The translations under genes were made by a program, and so were the position numbers. Positions 8,175 through 15,414 of a stretch of 64,000 nucleotides of DNA are shown piece by piece. Below the pieces are notes generated by a model. The model saw only the letters and a program-made list of their open reading frames with translations, made no database searches and was not told the DNA's origin. Position 1 is the stretch's first letter, and the number at the start of each line of letters is the position of its first letter. The stretch is taken from assembly GCF_900111925.1 (NCBI RefSeq), contig NZ_FOKA01000019.1, positions 1-64,000 of the forward strand. The letters run 5' to 3'. The DNA comes from Cellulomonas marina (GTDB lineage: Bacteria > Actinomycetota > Actinomycetes > Actinomycetales > Cellulomonadaceae).

Positions 8175-9242
8175 ATGAGCGGGACGCAGAGGACGGCAGG
8201 GTTGCCGACGGGCGGGGCCACGGAGGTCGCCGACGAGCATCCGGTCGAGGACGTGCTGGGGCAGCAGTGGGTGGCGCGCACCCTGGCCCTGCGGCCCGAC
8301 GCCCTCGCCCGGCGCGGCGCGCCGGCGCCCGTGGCCACCCTCGTCTCCCCCGCCGGGTCCGACGAGCACCCCCGCGCGGTGGCCGTGCTGTACGTGCACG
8401 GGTTCACCGACTACTTCTTCCACGCCCACGTCGGCGCGTTCCTCGGCGAGCACGGCTACGACCTGCACGCCCTCGACCTGCGCGACCACGGTCGCTCCAT
8501 CCGCCCGGGCCGCCCGCCGACCACGACGTCGGGCCTGGGCGCGCACGCGGAGGAGATCGACCTCGCGGTGCGCCGCCTGCGCCGCCGCTACGCCTCGGTG
8601 GTGCTGCTCGGGCACTCGACCGGGGGGCTGGTGACCGCGCTGTGGGCGGACGCCCGGCGCGGGCTCGGGCTCGTCGACGGCCTCGTGCTCAACAGCCCCT
8701 GGCTCGACCTGCGGGGCGGGTGGCTGACGAAGCACGCCGTGGGGCCGCTCGCCTCCGCGATCGGGCGGGTGGCGCCGGACGCCGTCGTGTCCCACCTCGG
8801 GCCCCACTACGCGCGGGCGCTGCACGCGGAGGGCGGCGGGGAGTGGACCTTCGAGCAGGCCTGGAAGCCGTTCGCCGGGTTCCCCGTGCACGCCGGGTTC
8901 GTCCGGGCCGTGCGCGACGGGCAGCGGCGGGTGGCCCGGGGGCTGGACGTCGACGTACCCGTGCTGGTCCTCACCTCCGACGCGGCGGGCCGTGGCGACC
9001 GGTGGCACGAGGGGCTGCTGAGCGCCGACTGCGTGCTCGACCCCGCCGACATACGCGCGCGGGCTCCCCGGCTCGGGCGGGACGTCCGCCTCGTCGAGGT
9101 GCCCGGTGGCGCGCACGACCTCGCGCTGTCAGCGGTCCCGGCCCGCGACGTCTACCTCGCCGAGGTCCTCGCGTTCCTGAGGACGCACGCGCCGGCGCAC
9201 CCCTCGTCGGGCACGGACCCCTCGACGCCGGCCCACCGCTGA
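8175..9242 (+). CDS. Alpha/beta hydrolase, serine aminopeptidase/monoacylglycerol-lipase-like
   Basis: A 355-residue hydrolase of the S33/Hydrolase_4 type. The oxyanion segment VLYVHGFTDYFF (71-82) precedes the nucleophile elbow GHSTGG with Ser148. A late aspartate in the VLVLTSDAAG segment and the histidine in VEVPGGAHDLALS complete a likely triad. There is no signal peptide, so it is cytoplasmic. ATG 8175 is the first family-plausible start; a GGAGGAAGG box lies rather far upstream (about 16 bases), so the exact start is uncertain. The gene is divergent from a LacI-family regulator, which hints that its substrate is an acylated sugar or lipid linked to sugar supply. That is inference only. 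Confidence 0.8.
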   Translation: MSGTQRTAGLPTGGATEVADEHPVEDVLGQQWVARTLALRPDALARRGAPAPVATLVSPAGSDEHPRAVAVLYVHGFTDYFFHAHVGAFLGEHGYDLHALDLRDHGRSIRPGRPPTTTSGLGAHAEEIDLAVRRLRRRYASVVLLGHSTGGLVTALWADARRGLGLVDGLVLNSPWLDLRGGWLTKHAVGPLASAIGRVAPDAVVSHLGPHYARALHAEGGGEWTFEQAWKPFAGFPVHAGFVRAVRDGQRRVARGLDVDVPVLVLTSDAAGRGDRWHEGLLSADCVLDPADIRARAPRLGRDVRLVEVPGGAHDLALSAVPARDVYLAEVLAFLRTHAPAHPSSGTDPSTPAHR

Positions 9243-9329
9243 CGGGAGGATCGCGTCGTCCCGCACGGGCACCGTCCCGCGGGACCGCAGCCGATCCCAC
9301 GCCGTCTTCGTGCCCCTGTCCGTGGCGCG

Positions 9330-9351
9330 CTACCGCCGCACGCCGCGGTAG
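9330..9351. terminator. Bidirectional stem-loop between convergent hydrolases
   Basis: CTACCGC (9330-9336) and GCGGTAG (9345-9351) form a perfect 7-bp stem with an 8-base loop, 88 bases after the plus-strand hydrolase and 22 bases after the minus-strand esterase stop. The convergent setting supports a shared terminator. Confidence 0.5.
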
Positions 9352-9372
9352 GGCGGAGGTCCGAGGGGTCGG

Positions 9373-10395
9373 TCAGGACGTCCAGCGCAGGAGGTGCTCG
9401 GCCATCGTCCGGTTCGAGCGGACGGCCGTCGGCAGTCCCGCGACGTTGAGGTGGCCGTGCGGGGCGCCGTGCTCGACGACGACGGCGACCTCGCCGCCCG
9501 CGTCCGCGATCTCGTCGGCGACGAGCTCCCCCGAGGGGCGCAGGTCGTCCAGCTCGCTGAGCAGCACCAGCGTCGGCGGGAGCCGGTCGAGCCGCCCGAG
9601 CGCGGGCGTCGCGTAGGGCTCGTCGGGCGCGTGCGGCCCCAGGTAGGCGGCGTTCATCGCCCGGCAGCCCTCGCGCGTGATGCGCAGCGGGTCGGGCAGG
9701 CGCGCCAGCCGCTCCGCGAGGTCCGGGGTGGCGGCCGGCAGCTCGTGGTGCAGCCACGGGTAGGCGAGCAGCAGGGCCGCCGGGACCGACCCGCGCTCGT
9801 CGCGCAGCCGCTGGGCGACGCCGAGGGCGAGGTTGCCCCCGGCGCTGGCACCGCCGAGCGCCCACGGCAGCGACGCGCCCGGCCCGTCCTCCCCGACCGC
9901 CCACGCCCAGGCGGCCCGCACGTCGTCGTGCGGCACGGGGAAGTGCACGTTCGCGGTGGCGAGCCGGTAGTCCACGGACACCACGACGGCGCCGGCCGCC
10001 GCGCCCACCTCGCGGGCCACGACGTCGCCCTCCGGCCAGTCGAGCGTGCCGGCCCCGAACCCACCGCCGTGCAGCCAGACGAGCCCGCGGGTGGCGGGCC
10101 CGCCGCCCGCAGGGCGGTAGACGCGCACGGGCACGTCGCCGTGCGGCCCCGGCACGCGCAGGTCCTGCACGTCCGCGGCCGGCGGTCGGTAGCCCTCGAC
10201 GGGCGCGTGGTAGGCCTCGAGGCGCGCCAGCTCGTCGACCGTGTGGCTCACGGGACCGCGCCCGCCGATCCCCGTGAGCAGCGGCAGCCGCTCCGCGAGG
10301 ACGGGGTCGACGACCAGGCCGGCGCCGGGACCCTCGCGCACCGCGACGAGGTCGCCCACCGTCGGCCGCTCGCCCTGCCCGTCCGCTGCCGTCAC
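9373..10395 (-). CDS. Alpha/beta hydrolase, hormone-sensitive-lipase-like esterase
   Basis: A 340-residue esterase/lipase of the HSL (family IV) group, hydrolysing short-chain carboxylic esters in the cytoplasm. The oxyanion-hole motif HGGG is at 109-112 and the nucleophile motif GGASAGGN contains Ser184. The acid and base residues are expected in LSELDDLRPSGE and EHGAPHGHLN near the C-terminus. GTG 10395 is preferred because GAGGAGG stands 5 bases upstream; GTG codons 2 and 9 triplets earlier are possible but less well supported. It is divergent from a small hypothetical gene at 10486 and convergent with the previous hydrolase. The natural substrate is unknown. Confidence 0.85.
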   Translation of the reverse strand: MTAADGQGERPTVGDLVAVREGPGAGLVVDPVLAERLPLLTGIGGRGPVSHTVDELARLEAYHAPVEGYRPPAADVQDLRVPGPHGDVPVRVYRPAGGGPATRGLVWLHGGGFGAGTLDWPEGDVVAREVGAAAGAVVVSVDYRLATANVHFPVPHDDVRAAWAWAVGEDGPGASLPWALGGASAGGNLALGVAQRLRDERGSVPAALLLAYPWLHHELPAATPDLAERLARLPDPLRITREGCRAMNAAYLGPHAPDEPYATPALGRLDRLPPTLVLLSELDDLRPSGELVADEIADAGGEVAVVVEHGAPHGHLNVAGLPTAVRSNRTMAEHLLRWTS

Positions 10396-10485
10396 GCGCA
10401 CCTCCTCGTCGCCCGTCGGCACGCGCCGACCGGTCGCAGCATGCCAGCGGATGCGCCGGGCCGCGCACCTCGTGATGCTGGGCGC

Positions 10486-10728
10486 ATGCCGATGAAGCGC
10501 TACGAGGGTGGTCCGCTGCACGACGAGCAGGCCGACGTGCCGGACGGCCACGTCGGCGAGCCGGCGCCGACGCCGGTCCCGGTCACCGGCGGGCGGTACC
10601 TCTACGGCCCGGGCCACGAGCTGTCGGACCGCGGCGACGTCGAGCAGATCCTGCTGTGGGAGGCCGCGGGGACGACGCTCGACCTCGGGCTCCACAGCTC
10701 GACCGGGGAGGGCCCGGGCGCCAACTGA
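10486..10728 (+). CDS. Small unknown protein (80 aa)
   Basis: A short acidic, glycine-rich soluble protein beginning MPMKRYEGGPLHDEQADVPD and containing GGRYLYGPGHELSDRGDVEQ. No membrane segment, signal peptide or known motif is visible. The second ATG (10492) is an equally plausible start. It stands alone between a divergent esterase and a convergent LacI gene. The codon use looks normal for the genome and the first line resembles small conserved actinobacterial proteins, but I cannot name a family. Confidence 0.5.
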   Translation: MPMKRYEGGPLHDEQADVPDGHVGEPAPTPVPVTGGRYLYGPGHELSDRGDVEQILLWEAAGTTLDLGLHSSTGEGPGAN

Positions 10729-10829
10729 CGGCGGCTCGCCCCCCGCGGGACCCGGCGAGGAGGCCGTCGTCAGCCTCGTGCAGGGTGACGACCCCGCGAC
10801 GGCGACGACCGGCTGGCAGGAGCCGGCGC

Positions 10830-11873
10830 CTAGCGGGACGACGGCGGTCCCGTGCTCGCGCGCACGACGAGCTGCGTGGGGATCATGACGGGCTCGAGGT
10901 CCGGTGGCTCCGACGTCCGCATCTGCCGCAGCAGGAGCGCGACGAGCTCGCGGCCGCTGCGGTGGAAGTCCTGCGCGACCGTGGTCAGCGGCGGCGAGGA
11001 GTACTCGGCCAGGGCGATCCCGTCGAAACCGACGACGGACACGTCCTGCGGCACGCGCCGGCCGCGCTCGTGCAGCGCGCGCAGCACGCCGAACGCGGTC
11101 TCGTCGTTGGCGCAGAACACCGCCGTGACCTCCGGGTCGTCAGCCATCTCGAGGCCGGCCGCGTAGCCCGAGCGGGGCGTCCAGTCGCCGGGGTACGGGC
11201 GCGGCGCACGCACGCCCTCCTCCTCGAGCCGGCGCCGCCAGGCCGCGGCGCGGACCATCGCCGGCTCGGAGCTGGCCGGGCCGGAGACGTGGTGGACGGT
11301 CCGGTGGCCGAGCGCCAGCAGGTGCCCGACCGCGTCCCGGGTGCCCTGCACCTGGTCGGCGGCCACGGCCGGGTAGTGCCCGACGAGCCGGGAGTAGGAG
11401 GCGACGACCGGCAGCCCGGGCGGCAGCGCGAGCGTCTCCGGCGTGTCGTGCTCGGCGCGGATGATGACGAGGCCGTCGATCGCGCGGTGCGAGAGCTGCT
11501 GCGCGGCGTGGGTCCACTCCGCCGCACCGGTGGTGCGCACGTGCAGCAGGGTCACGGAGTAGTCCTCGACCTCCGCCGCCTCGAGCACGGCCTCCGTCAC
11601 GCGCGCCTCACCGGTGCGGTCGAAGGACTGGGCCAGCAGGCCGATCGTGCCGAACCGGCCGCTGCGCAGGGCCCGGGCGACCCGGTTGGGCGAGTACCCC
11701 AGCTGCGCCATCGCCTCGAGCACCCGGTCCCGCGTCACGGGCCGCACGACCGTCGCGCCGTTGGCGACCCGGGACACGGTTTGCGCGGACACCCCGGCCA
11801 GGCGCGCGACGTCCTCGATGGAGGGGCCGCCCGTCCTCCGCCGCGCCGTCGTCGGTGTGCCCATGGCGGGCAT
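10830..11873 (-). CDS. LacI-family regulator of the beta-galactoside operon
   Basis: A 347-residue LacI/GalR repressor: helix-turn-helix SIEDVARLAGVSAQTVSRV at 18-36, hinge helix around residue 66, then a sugar-sensing periplasmic-binding-like domain ending SVVGFDGIALAEYSSPPLTTV. It is divergent from the operon encoding a sugar ABC importer and a GH2 beta-galactosidase, with 338 bp between the genes, so it is the likely local repressor, released by a galactoside or a breakdown product. The start is ATG 11873 or ATG 11864; neither has a clear ribosome site, so the message may be weakly translated or leaderless. Confidence 0.9.
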   Translation of the reverse strand: MPAMGTPTTARRRTGGPSIEDVARLAGVSAQTVSRVANGATVVRPVTRDRVLEAMAQLGYSPNRVARALRSGRFGTIGLLAQSFDRTGEARVTEAVLEAAEVEDYSVTLLHVRTTGAAEWTHAAQQLSHRAIDGLVIIRAEHDTPETLALPPGLPVVASYSRLVGHYPAVAADQVQGTRDAVGHLLALGHRTVHHVSGPASSEPAMVRAAAWRRRLEEEGVRAPRPYPGDWTPRSGYAAGLEMADDPEVTAVFCANDETAFGVLRALHERGRRVPQDVSVVGFDGIALAEYSSPPLTTVAQDFHRSGRELVALLLRQMRTSEPPDLEPVMIPTQLVVRASTGPPSSR

Positions 11874-11971
11874 GCTAGACCGCCGGCAGCCGTCGATCGG
11901 GACGTCACCATCGACGCCCCGCCCGTCCGGGCGAGACCCGCCGCATCGTTATCCGAGCGTGATGCAGGGCC

Positions 11972-12012
11972 TTGCGCCGGGCCGGTCCGGCGCTGCTATG
12001 TTCACGTCACCA
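11972..12012 (+). promoter_or_regulatory. Candidate promoter and LacI-type operator of the beta-galactoside operon
   Basis: The 338-base gap 11874-12211 holds no gene. TTGCGC (11972-11977) and TATGTT (11997-12002) could be -35 and -10 boxes with a long 19-base spacer. Overlapping the -10 is TGTTCACGTCACCA (11999-12012), an imperfect palindrome around CG with 10 of 14 symmetric positions, a plausible site for the divergent LacI protein. The remaining 200 bases up to the binding-protein gene look like a long leader in which I see no riboswitch. Confidence 0.35.
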
Positions 12013-12211
12013 TTCAGGACGACGACGTCAGGAGCAGGTCATACGTCCGTGGACAGCGATGTCCACGGGCAGGGGCCCGGCATGCCCGCCGGGCGCCGCA
12101 GGGCGGTCCTCCACCGCCGGCGGGCGGGACCAGGTCGGCGCGCAGCCGGCCCTCGGTCACCCCGTGTGACACGCGACGACGCGACGCACAGCAGAAGGAG
12201 ACGGCGTTCCG

Positions 12212-13537
12212 ATGAGGACTTCAGCACGCAAGCTCGTCGCCCTGGGGGCGGTCCTGCCCCTCGGGCTCGCCCTGGTCGCCTGCAGCGGCGGCTCGGACGG
12301 GGGCTCCGGCGGCGGCGGTGGCGGCGGTGGCGGCGCCGAGGGCGACAACACCCTGACGGTGTGGGCCTGGGACCCGGCGTTCAACATCTACGCGTTGGAG
12401 GAGGCCGAGAAGGTCTACCAGCAGGAGAACCCGGACTTCACGCTCGACATCCAGGAGGTTCCCTGGGAGGACGTGCAGACGCGTCTGACCACGCTCGCGC
12501 AGTCCCAGCAGACGGGCGAGCTGCCCGACATCTTCCTCATGCAGAACAACGCGTTCCAGAAGAACGTGCTCAACTACCCCGACCTGTTCAGCGACCTCGA
12601 GGGCAGCGACGTCGACTTCTCGGAGTTCCCCGAGTCCGTCGTGGCGTACTCGACGGTCGACGACGTCCACTACGGCGTGCCCTTCGACAACGGCACCGCC
12701 GTCACGGCCCTGCGCACGGACGTGCTGGAGCAGGCGGGGTACACCGTCGACGACTTCACCGACATCACCTGGGACGAGTTCATCACCCTGGGTGAGGACG
12801 TGCTGGCGAAGACGGGTCAACCGCTCCTGTCCGGGCAGGCAGGCTCCGCCGACCTGCCCGTGATGATGCTGCAGAGCGCCGGTGCGAGCCTCTTCGACGA
12901 GGAGGGCAACCCGACGATCGTCGACAACGAGGCGCTCACCGCCGCCATCGACACCTACCAGCGGCTCGTGGAGAGCGGCGTCCTCGTCGAGGTCAACACC
13001 TGGGACGAGTACATCAACACCCTCGTCAACAGCACCGTCGCGGCGACGGTGAACGGTGTCTGGATCCTCGGCTCGATCCAGAGCGCCGAGGACCAGGCCG
13101 GCAAGTGGGCCATCACGAACGTGCCCTCGCTCGACGGCGTCGACGGCGCGACGAACTACACCGCCAACGGCGGCTCCTCGTGGGCCATCAGCTCCAACGC
13201 GGACGTCGAGCTCGCCCAGGACTTCCTGGCGACGACGTTCGCGGGCTCGTCGGAGTTCTACGACACGATCCTCCCCGGCGCGGGTGCGCTGGCGAACTGG
13301 ATCCCCGCCAGCGAGAGCGACGTCTACAGCGAGCCCCAGGAGTTCTTCGGCGGCGACGCCATCTACAGCAAGGTCGTCGGCTACGCGGAGGAGGTGCCCA
13401 GCAACAACACCGGCGCCTACTACTACGAGGGGCGTGACGCGGTCAGCGTCGCCATCACGAACATCATGAACGGCACCGACCCGGAGGCCGCGCTCGCCGA
13501 GGCGCAGTCGACCGTCGAGTTCGCGATGGGCGGCTGA
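12212..13537 (+). CDS. Sugar ABC transporter substrate-binding lipoprotein
   Basis: A 441-residue family-1 extracellular solute-binding protein. The lipoprotein signal ends in the lipobox LVAC (cysteine 24), followed by a Gly/Ser-rich tether that includes eight consecutive glycines. The mature domain starts TLTVWAWDP, typical of MalE-like oligosaccharide binders. It would capture a galactoside at the outer face of the membrane and pass it to the two permeases directly downstream. AAGGAG stands about 11 bases before ATG 12212. No ATPase gene is in the operon; as in many actinobacteria, a shared MsiK/MalK-type ATPase encoded elsewhere probably drives it. Confidence 0.92.
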   Translation: MRTSARKLVALGAVLPLGLALVACSGGSDGGSGGGGGGGGGAEGDNTLTVWAWDPAFNIYALEEAEKVYQQENPDFTLDIQEVPWEDVQTRLTTLAQSQQTGELPDIFLMQNNAFQKNVLNYPDLFSDLEGSDVDFSEFPESVVAYSTVDDVHYGVPFDNGTAVTALRTDVLEQAGYTVDDFTDITWDEFITLGEDVLAKTGQPLLSGQAGSADLPVMMLQSAGASLFDEEGNPTIVDNEALTAAIDTYQRLVESGVLVEVNTWDEYINTLVNSTVAATVNGVWILGSIQSAEDQAGKWAITNVPSLDGVDGATNYTANGGSSWAISSNADVELAQDFLATTFAGSSEFYDTILPGAGALANWIPASESDVYSEPQEFFGGDAIYSKVVGYAEEVPSNNTGAYYYEGRDAVSVAITNIMNGTDPEAALAEAQSTVEFAMGG

Positions 13538-13543
13538 CCCTCC

Positions 13544-13585
13544 CCGCGCGGCGGGCCCGGCACGCACCAGCCGCCCGCCGCGCGG
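13544..13585 (+). terminator. Stem-loop between binding-protein and permease genes
   Basis: CCGCGCGGCGGGC (13544-13556) and GCCCGCCGCGCGG (13573-13585) form a perfect 13-bp stem with a 16-base loop just after the binding-protein stop. Stem-loops in this position are known in sugar ABC operons to protect or terminate part of the message, so that the binding protein is made in excess over the permeases. That role is inferred here. Confidence 0.6.
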
Positions 13586-13637
13586 ACCCCTGTTCGCCCG
13601 ACCCCCGCACCCCGTACCCCTGAGAGGTGGGTCCGCC

Positions 13638-14612
13638 GTGGCTCGTCCGACCGCAACGGCCCGGAGGCCGGTACCGGAAGACGCCCCCGTCACCGGCACC
13701 GTCGCTGCTCCCCTGCCGCCCCGCCCGAAGCTCTCGCGGCTCGAGCGCCGCAAGAGCCTGACGGGTTGGGCCTTCCTGCTCCCCGCGTCGCTGCTCATCC
13801 TCTGGCTGAGCTTCTGGCCGATGATCCAGGCGGCGATCCTGTCGCTGCAGACCGGCCGCGGCACGCGGCTCAGCTTCGCCGAGCCGCTGTGGTCGAACTA
13901 CCAGCGGCTGCTCGAGGACGAGACCTTCAGGCTCACCCTGCAGAACACGTTCATCTACCTGGTCATCCAGGTCCCGCTCATGCTCATCATGGCGCTGGTC
14001 CTGGCGAACCTCCTGAACAACCCGAACCTGCGGTTCAAGAGCATGTGGCGCACGGCCATCTTCCTGCCGAGCGCGGTCGGTCTCGTGTCCTACGCGCTGG
14101 TCTTCCGGACGATGTTCGCCAACGACGGCCTCGTCAACGACCTGCTCGTGGGCGTCGGCATCCTCGACTCGCCGGTCAACTGGCTCGGCCAGACCGGGAC
14201 CGCCCGGTTCGTCCTCGTCCTCGGCCTGCTGTGGCGCTGGACGGGCTACAACATGATCTTCTACCTGGCCGCGCTGCAGACGATCGACCGCTCGACCATC
14301 GAGGCGGCGAAGATCGACGGCGCCAGCTCCGCCAAGGCCTTCTGGTACGTGACGGTGCCGCAGCTGAAGCCCATGATCCTGCTCACCGCGATCATGTCCA
14401 CGAACGGCACGCTGCAGCTCTTCGACGAGTCCTACGCGCTGACCGCCGGCGGTCCCGCGAACACGTCGATGACGATCTCGCACTACCTGTACCAGGTGTC
14501 GTTCCGCAACAGCCCCAACTTCGGCTACGCCTCGGCCATCTCCTACGTGATCCTCATCATCGTCGCGGCCCTCGCGGTGGTGCAGCTCAAGGTCGGTGAC
14601 AAGCGTGACTAG
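13638..14612 (+). CDS. Sugar ABC transporter permease, MalF type
   Basis: A 324-residue inner-membrane permease with six expected membrane segments, the first at about residues 49-70 (WAFLLPASLLILWLSFW). The coupling (EAA-loop) motif for the ATPase is EAAKIDGASSAKAFWYVTVPQL in the second half. It starts at GTG 13638 behind GAGAGGTGG and follows the binding-protein gene across a strong stem-loop. It forms the translocation pore with the next gene's product, and the end of the gene overlaps the start of that gene, indicating coupled translation. Sugar specificity is inferred from the beta-galactosidase in the same operon. Confidence 0.93.
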   Translation: MARPTATARRPVPEDAPVTGTVAAPLPPRPKLSRLERRKSLTGWAFLLPASLLILWLSFWPMIQAAILSLQTGRGTRLSFAEPLWSNYQRLLEDETFRLTLQNTFIYLVIQVPLMLIMALVLANLLNNPNLRFKSMWRTAIFLPSAVGLVSYALVFRTMFANDGLVNDLLVGVGILDSPVNWLGQTGTARFVLVLGLLWRWTGYNMIFYLAALQTIDRSTIEAAKIDGASSAKAFWYVTVPQLKPMILLTAIMSTNGTLQLFDESYALTAGGPANTSMTISHYLYQVSFRNSPNFGYASAISYVILIIVAALAVVQLKVGDKRD

Positions 14613-15414
14613 GTCCATGCAGAAGGTGCCGGGGTACGTCTTCCTGGCGTTCGCAGCGGTCGCCAGCGTGTTCCCCCTGTACTTCATGGTCGTCTCGGCC
14701 ACGAACACCAGCAACGAGGTCCTGGCCTCCAAGCTGCTCCCCGGCACGCACCTGCTGGAGAACTTCCAGACCCTGGTGGGGGCGCAGCCGCTCGGCACGG
14801 CGTTGTGGTACTCGGCGATCATCGCCGTCGGCACGACCGTCCTGGCCCTCGCGGTGACCTCGATCGCGGGGTACGGCTTCGAGGTGTTCCACACCAAGGC
14901 CAAGGACCGGTTCATGGCGCTGCTGCTGCTGGCGATCATGATCCCGTTCGCGGCGACGATGATCCCGCTGTTCCGGATGTTCGCCGACCTCGGGCTGGTC
15001 AACAGCTGGATCGCCGTGGTGCTCCCCGCGATCTCCACGCCGTTCCTCGTCCTGCTGTTCCGGCAGGCCTCGCGGTCCTTCCCGCACGAGGTCATCGAGG
15101 CGGCCCGGATCGACGGCCTCAAGGAGCTGCAGATCTTCCTGCGCATCTACCTGCCCACGATGAGGCCGACGTTCGCGGCCGCCGCCGTCATCACCTTCAT
15201 GACCGCGTGGAACAACTTCCTGTGGCCGAAGGTCGTCCTGGTCAACAACGACGTGCAGACCCTGCCGATGCTCCTCACGAACATCCAGGCCGGCTACGTC
15301 ACGGACTACGGGATGCTCATGCTCGCGGTCCTCATCGCGTCGCTGCCCGCCATGGTCGTCTTCCTCGCGCTGCAGAAGAGCTTCGCCGAGGGCATCACGG
15401 GGGCCATCAAGTGA
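14605..15414 (+). CDS. Sugar ABC transporter permease, MalG type
   Basis: A membrane permease of about 269 residues with six segments and the ATPase-coupling motif EAARIDGLKELQIFLRIYLP. It is the partner of the MalF-type permease at 13638. The start is ambiguous among GTG 14596, GTG 14605 and ATG 14617; 14605 is chosen because an AAGG box lies 12 bases before it and the overlap with the previous stop is short. Its own TGA overlaps the GTG of the beta-galactosidase gene (GTGA), so uptake and hydrolysis of the sugar are translationally linked. Confidence 0.9.
   Translation: MTRSMQKVPGYVFLAFAAVASVFPLYFMVVSATNTSNEVLASKLLPGTHLLENFQTLVGAQPLGTALWYSAIIAVGTTVLALAVTSIAGYGFEVFHTKAKDRFMALLLLAIMIPFAATMIPLFRMFADLGLVNSWIAVVLPAISTPFLVLLFRQASRSFPHEVIEAARIDGLKELQIFLRIYLPTMRPTFAAAAVITFMTAWNNFLWPKVVLVNNDVQTLPMLLTNIQAGYVTDYGMLMLAVLIASLPAMVVFLALQKSFAEGITGAIK

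Noticed and set aside
8067..9116. N-terminal extension of the LacI protein through the hydrolase gene
   Set aside because: It is antisense to an intact alpha/beta hydrolase. A good ribosome site precedes GTG 8066, which already gives a complete LacI protein.
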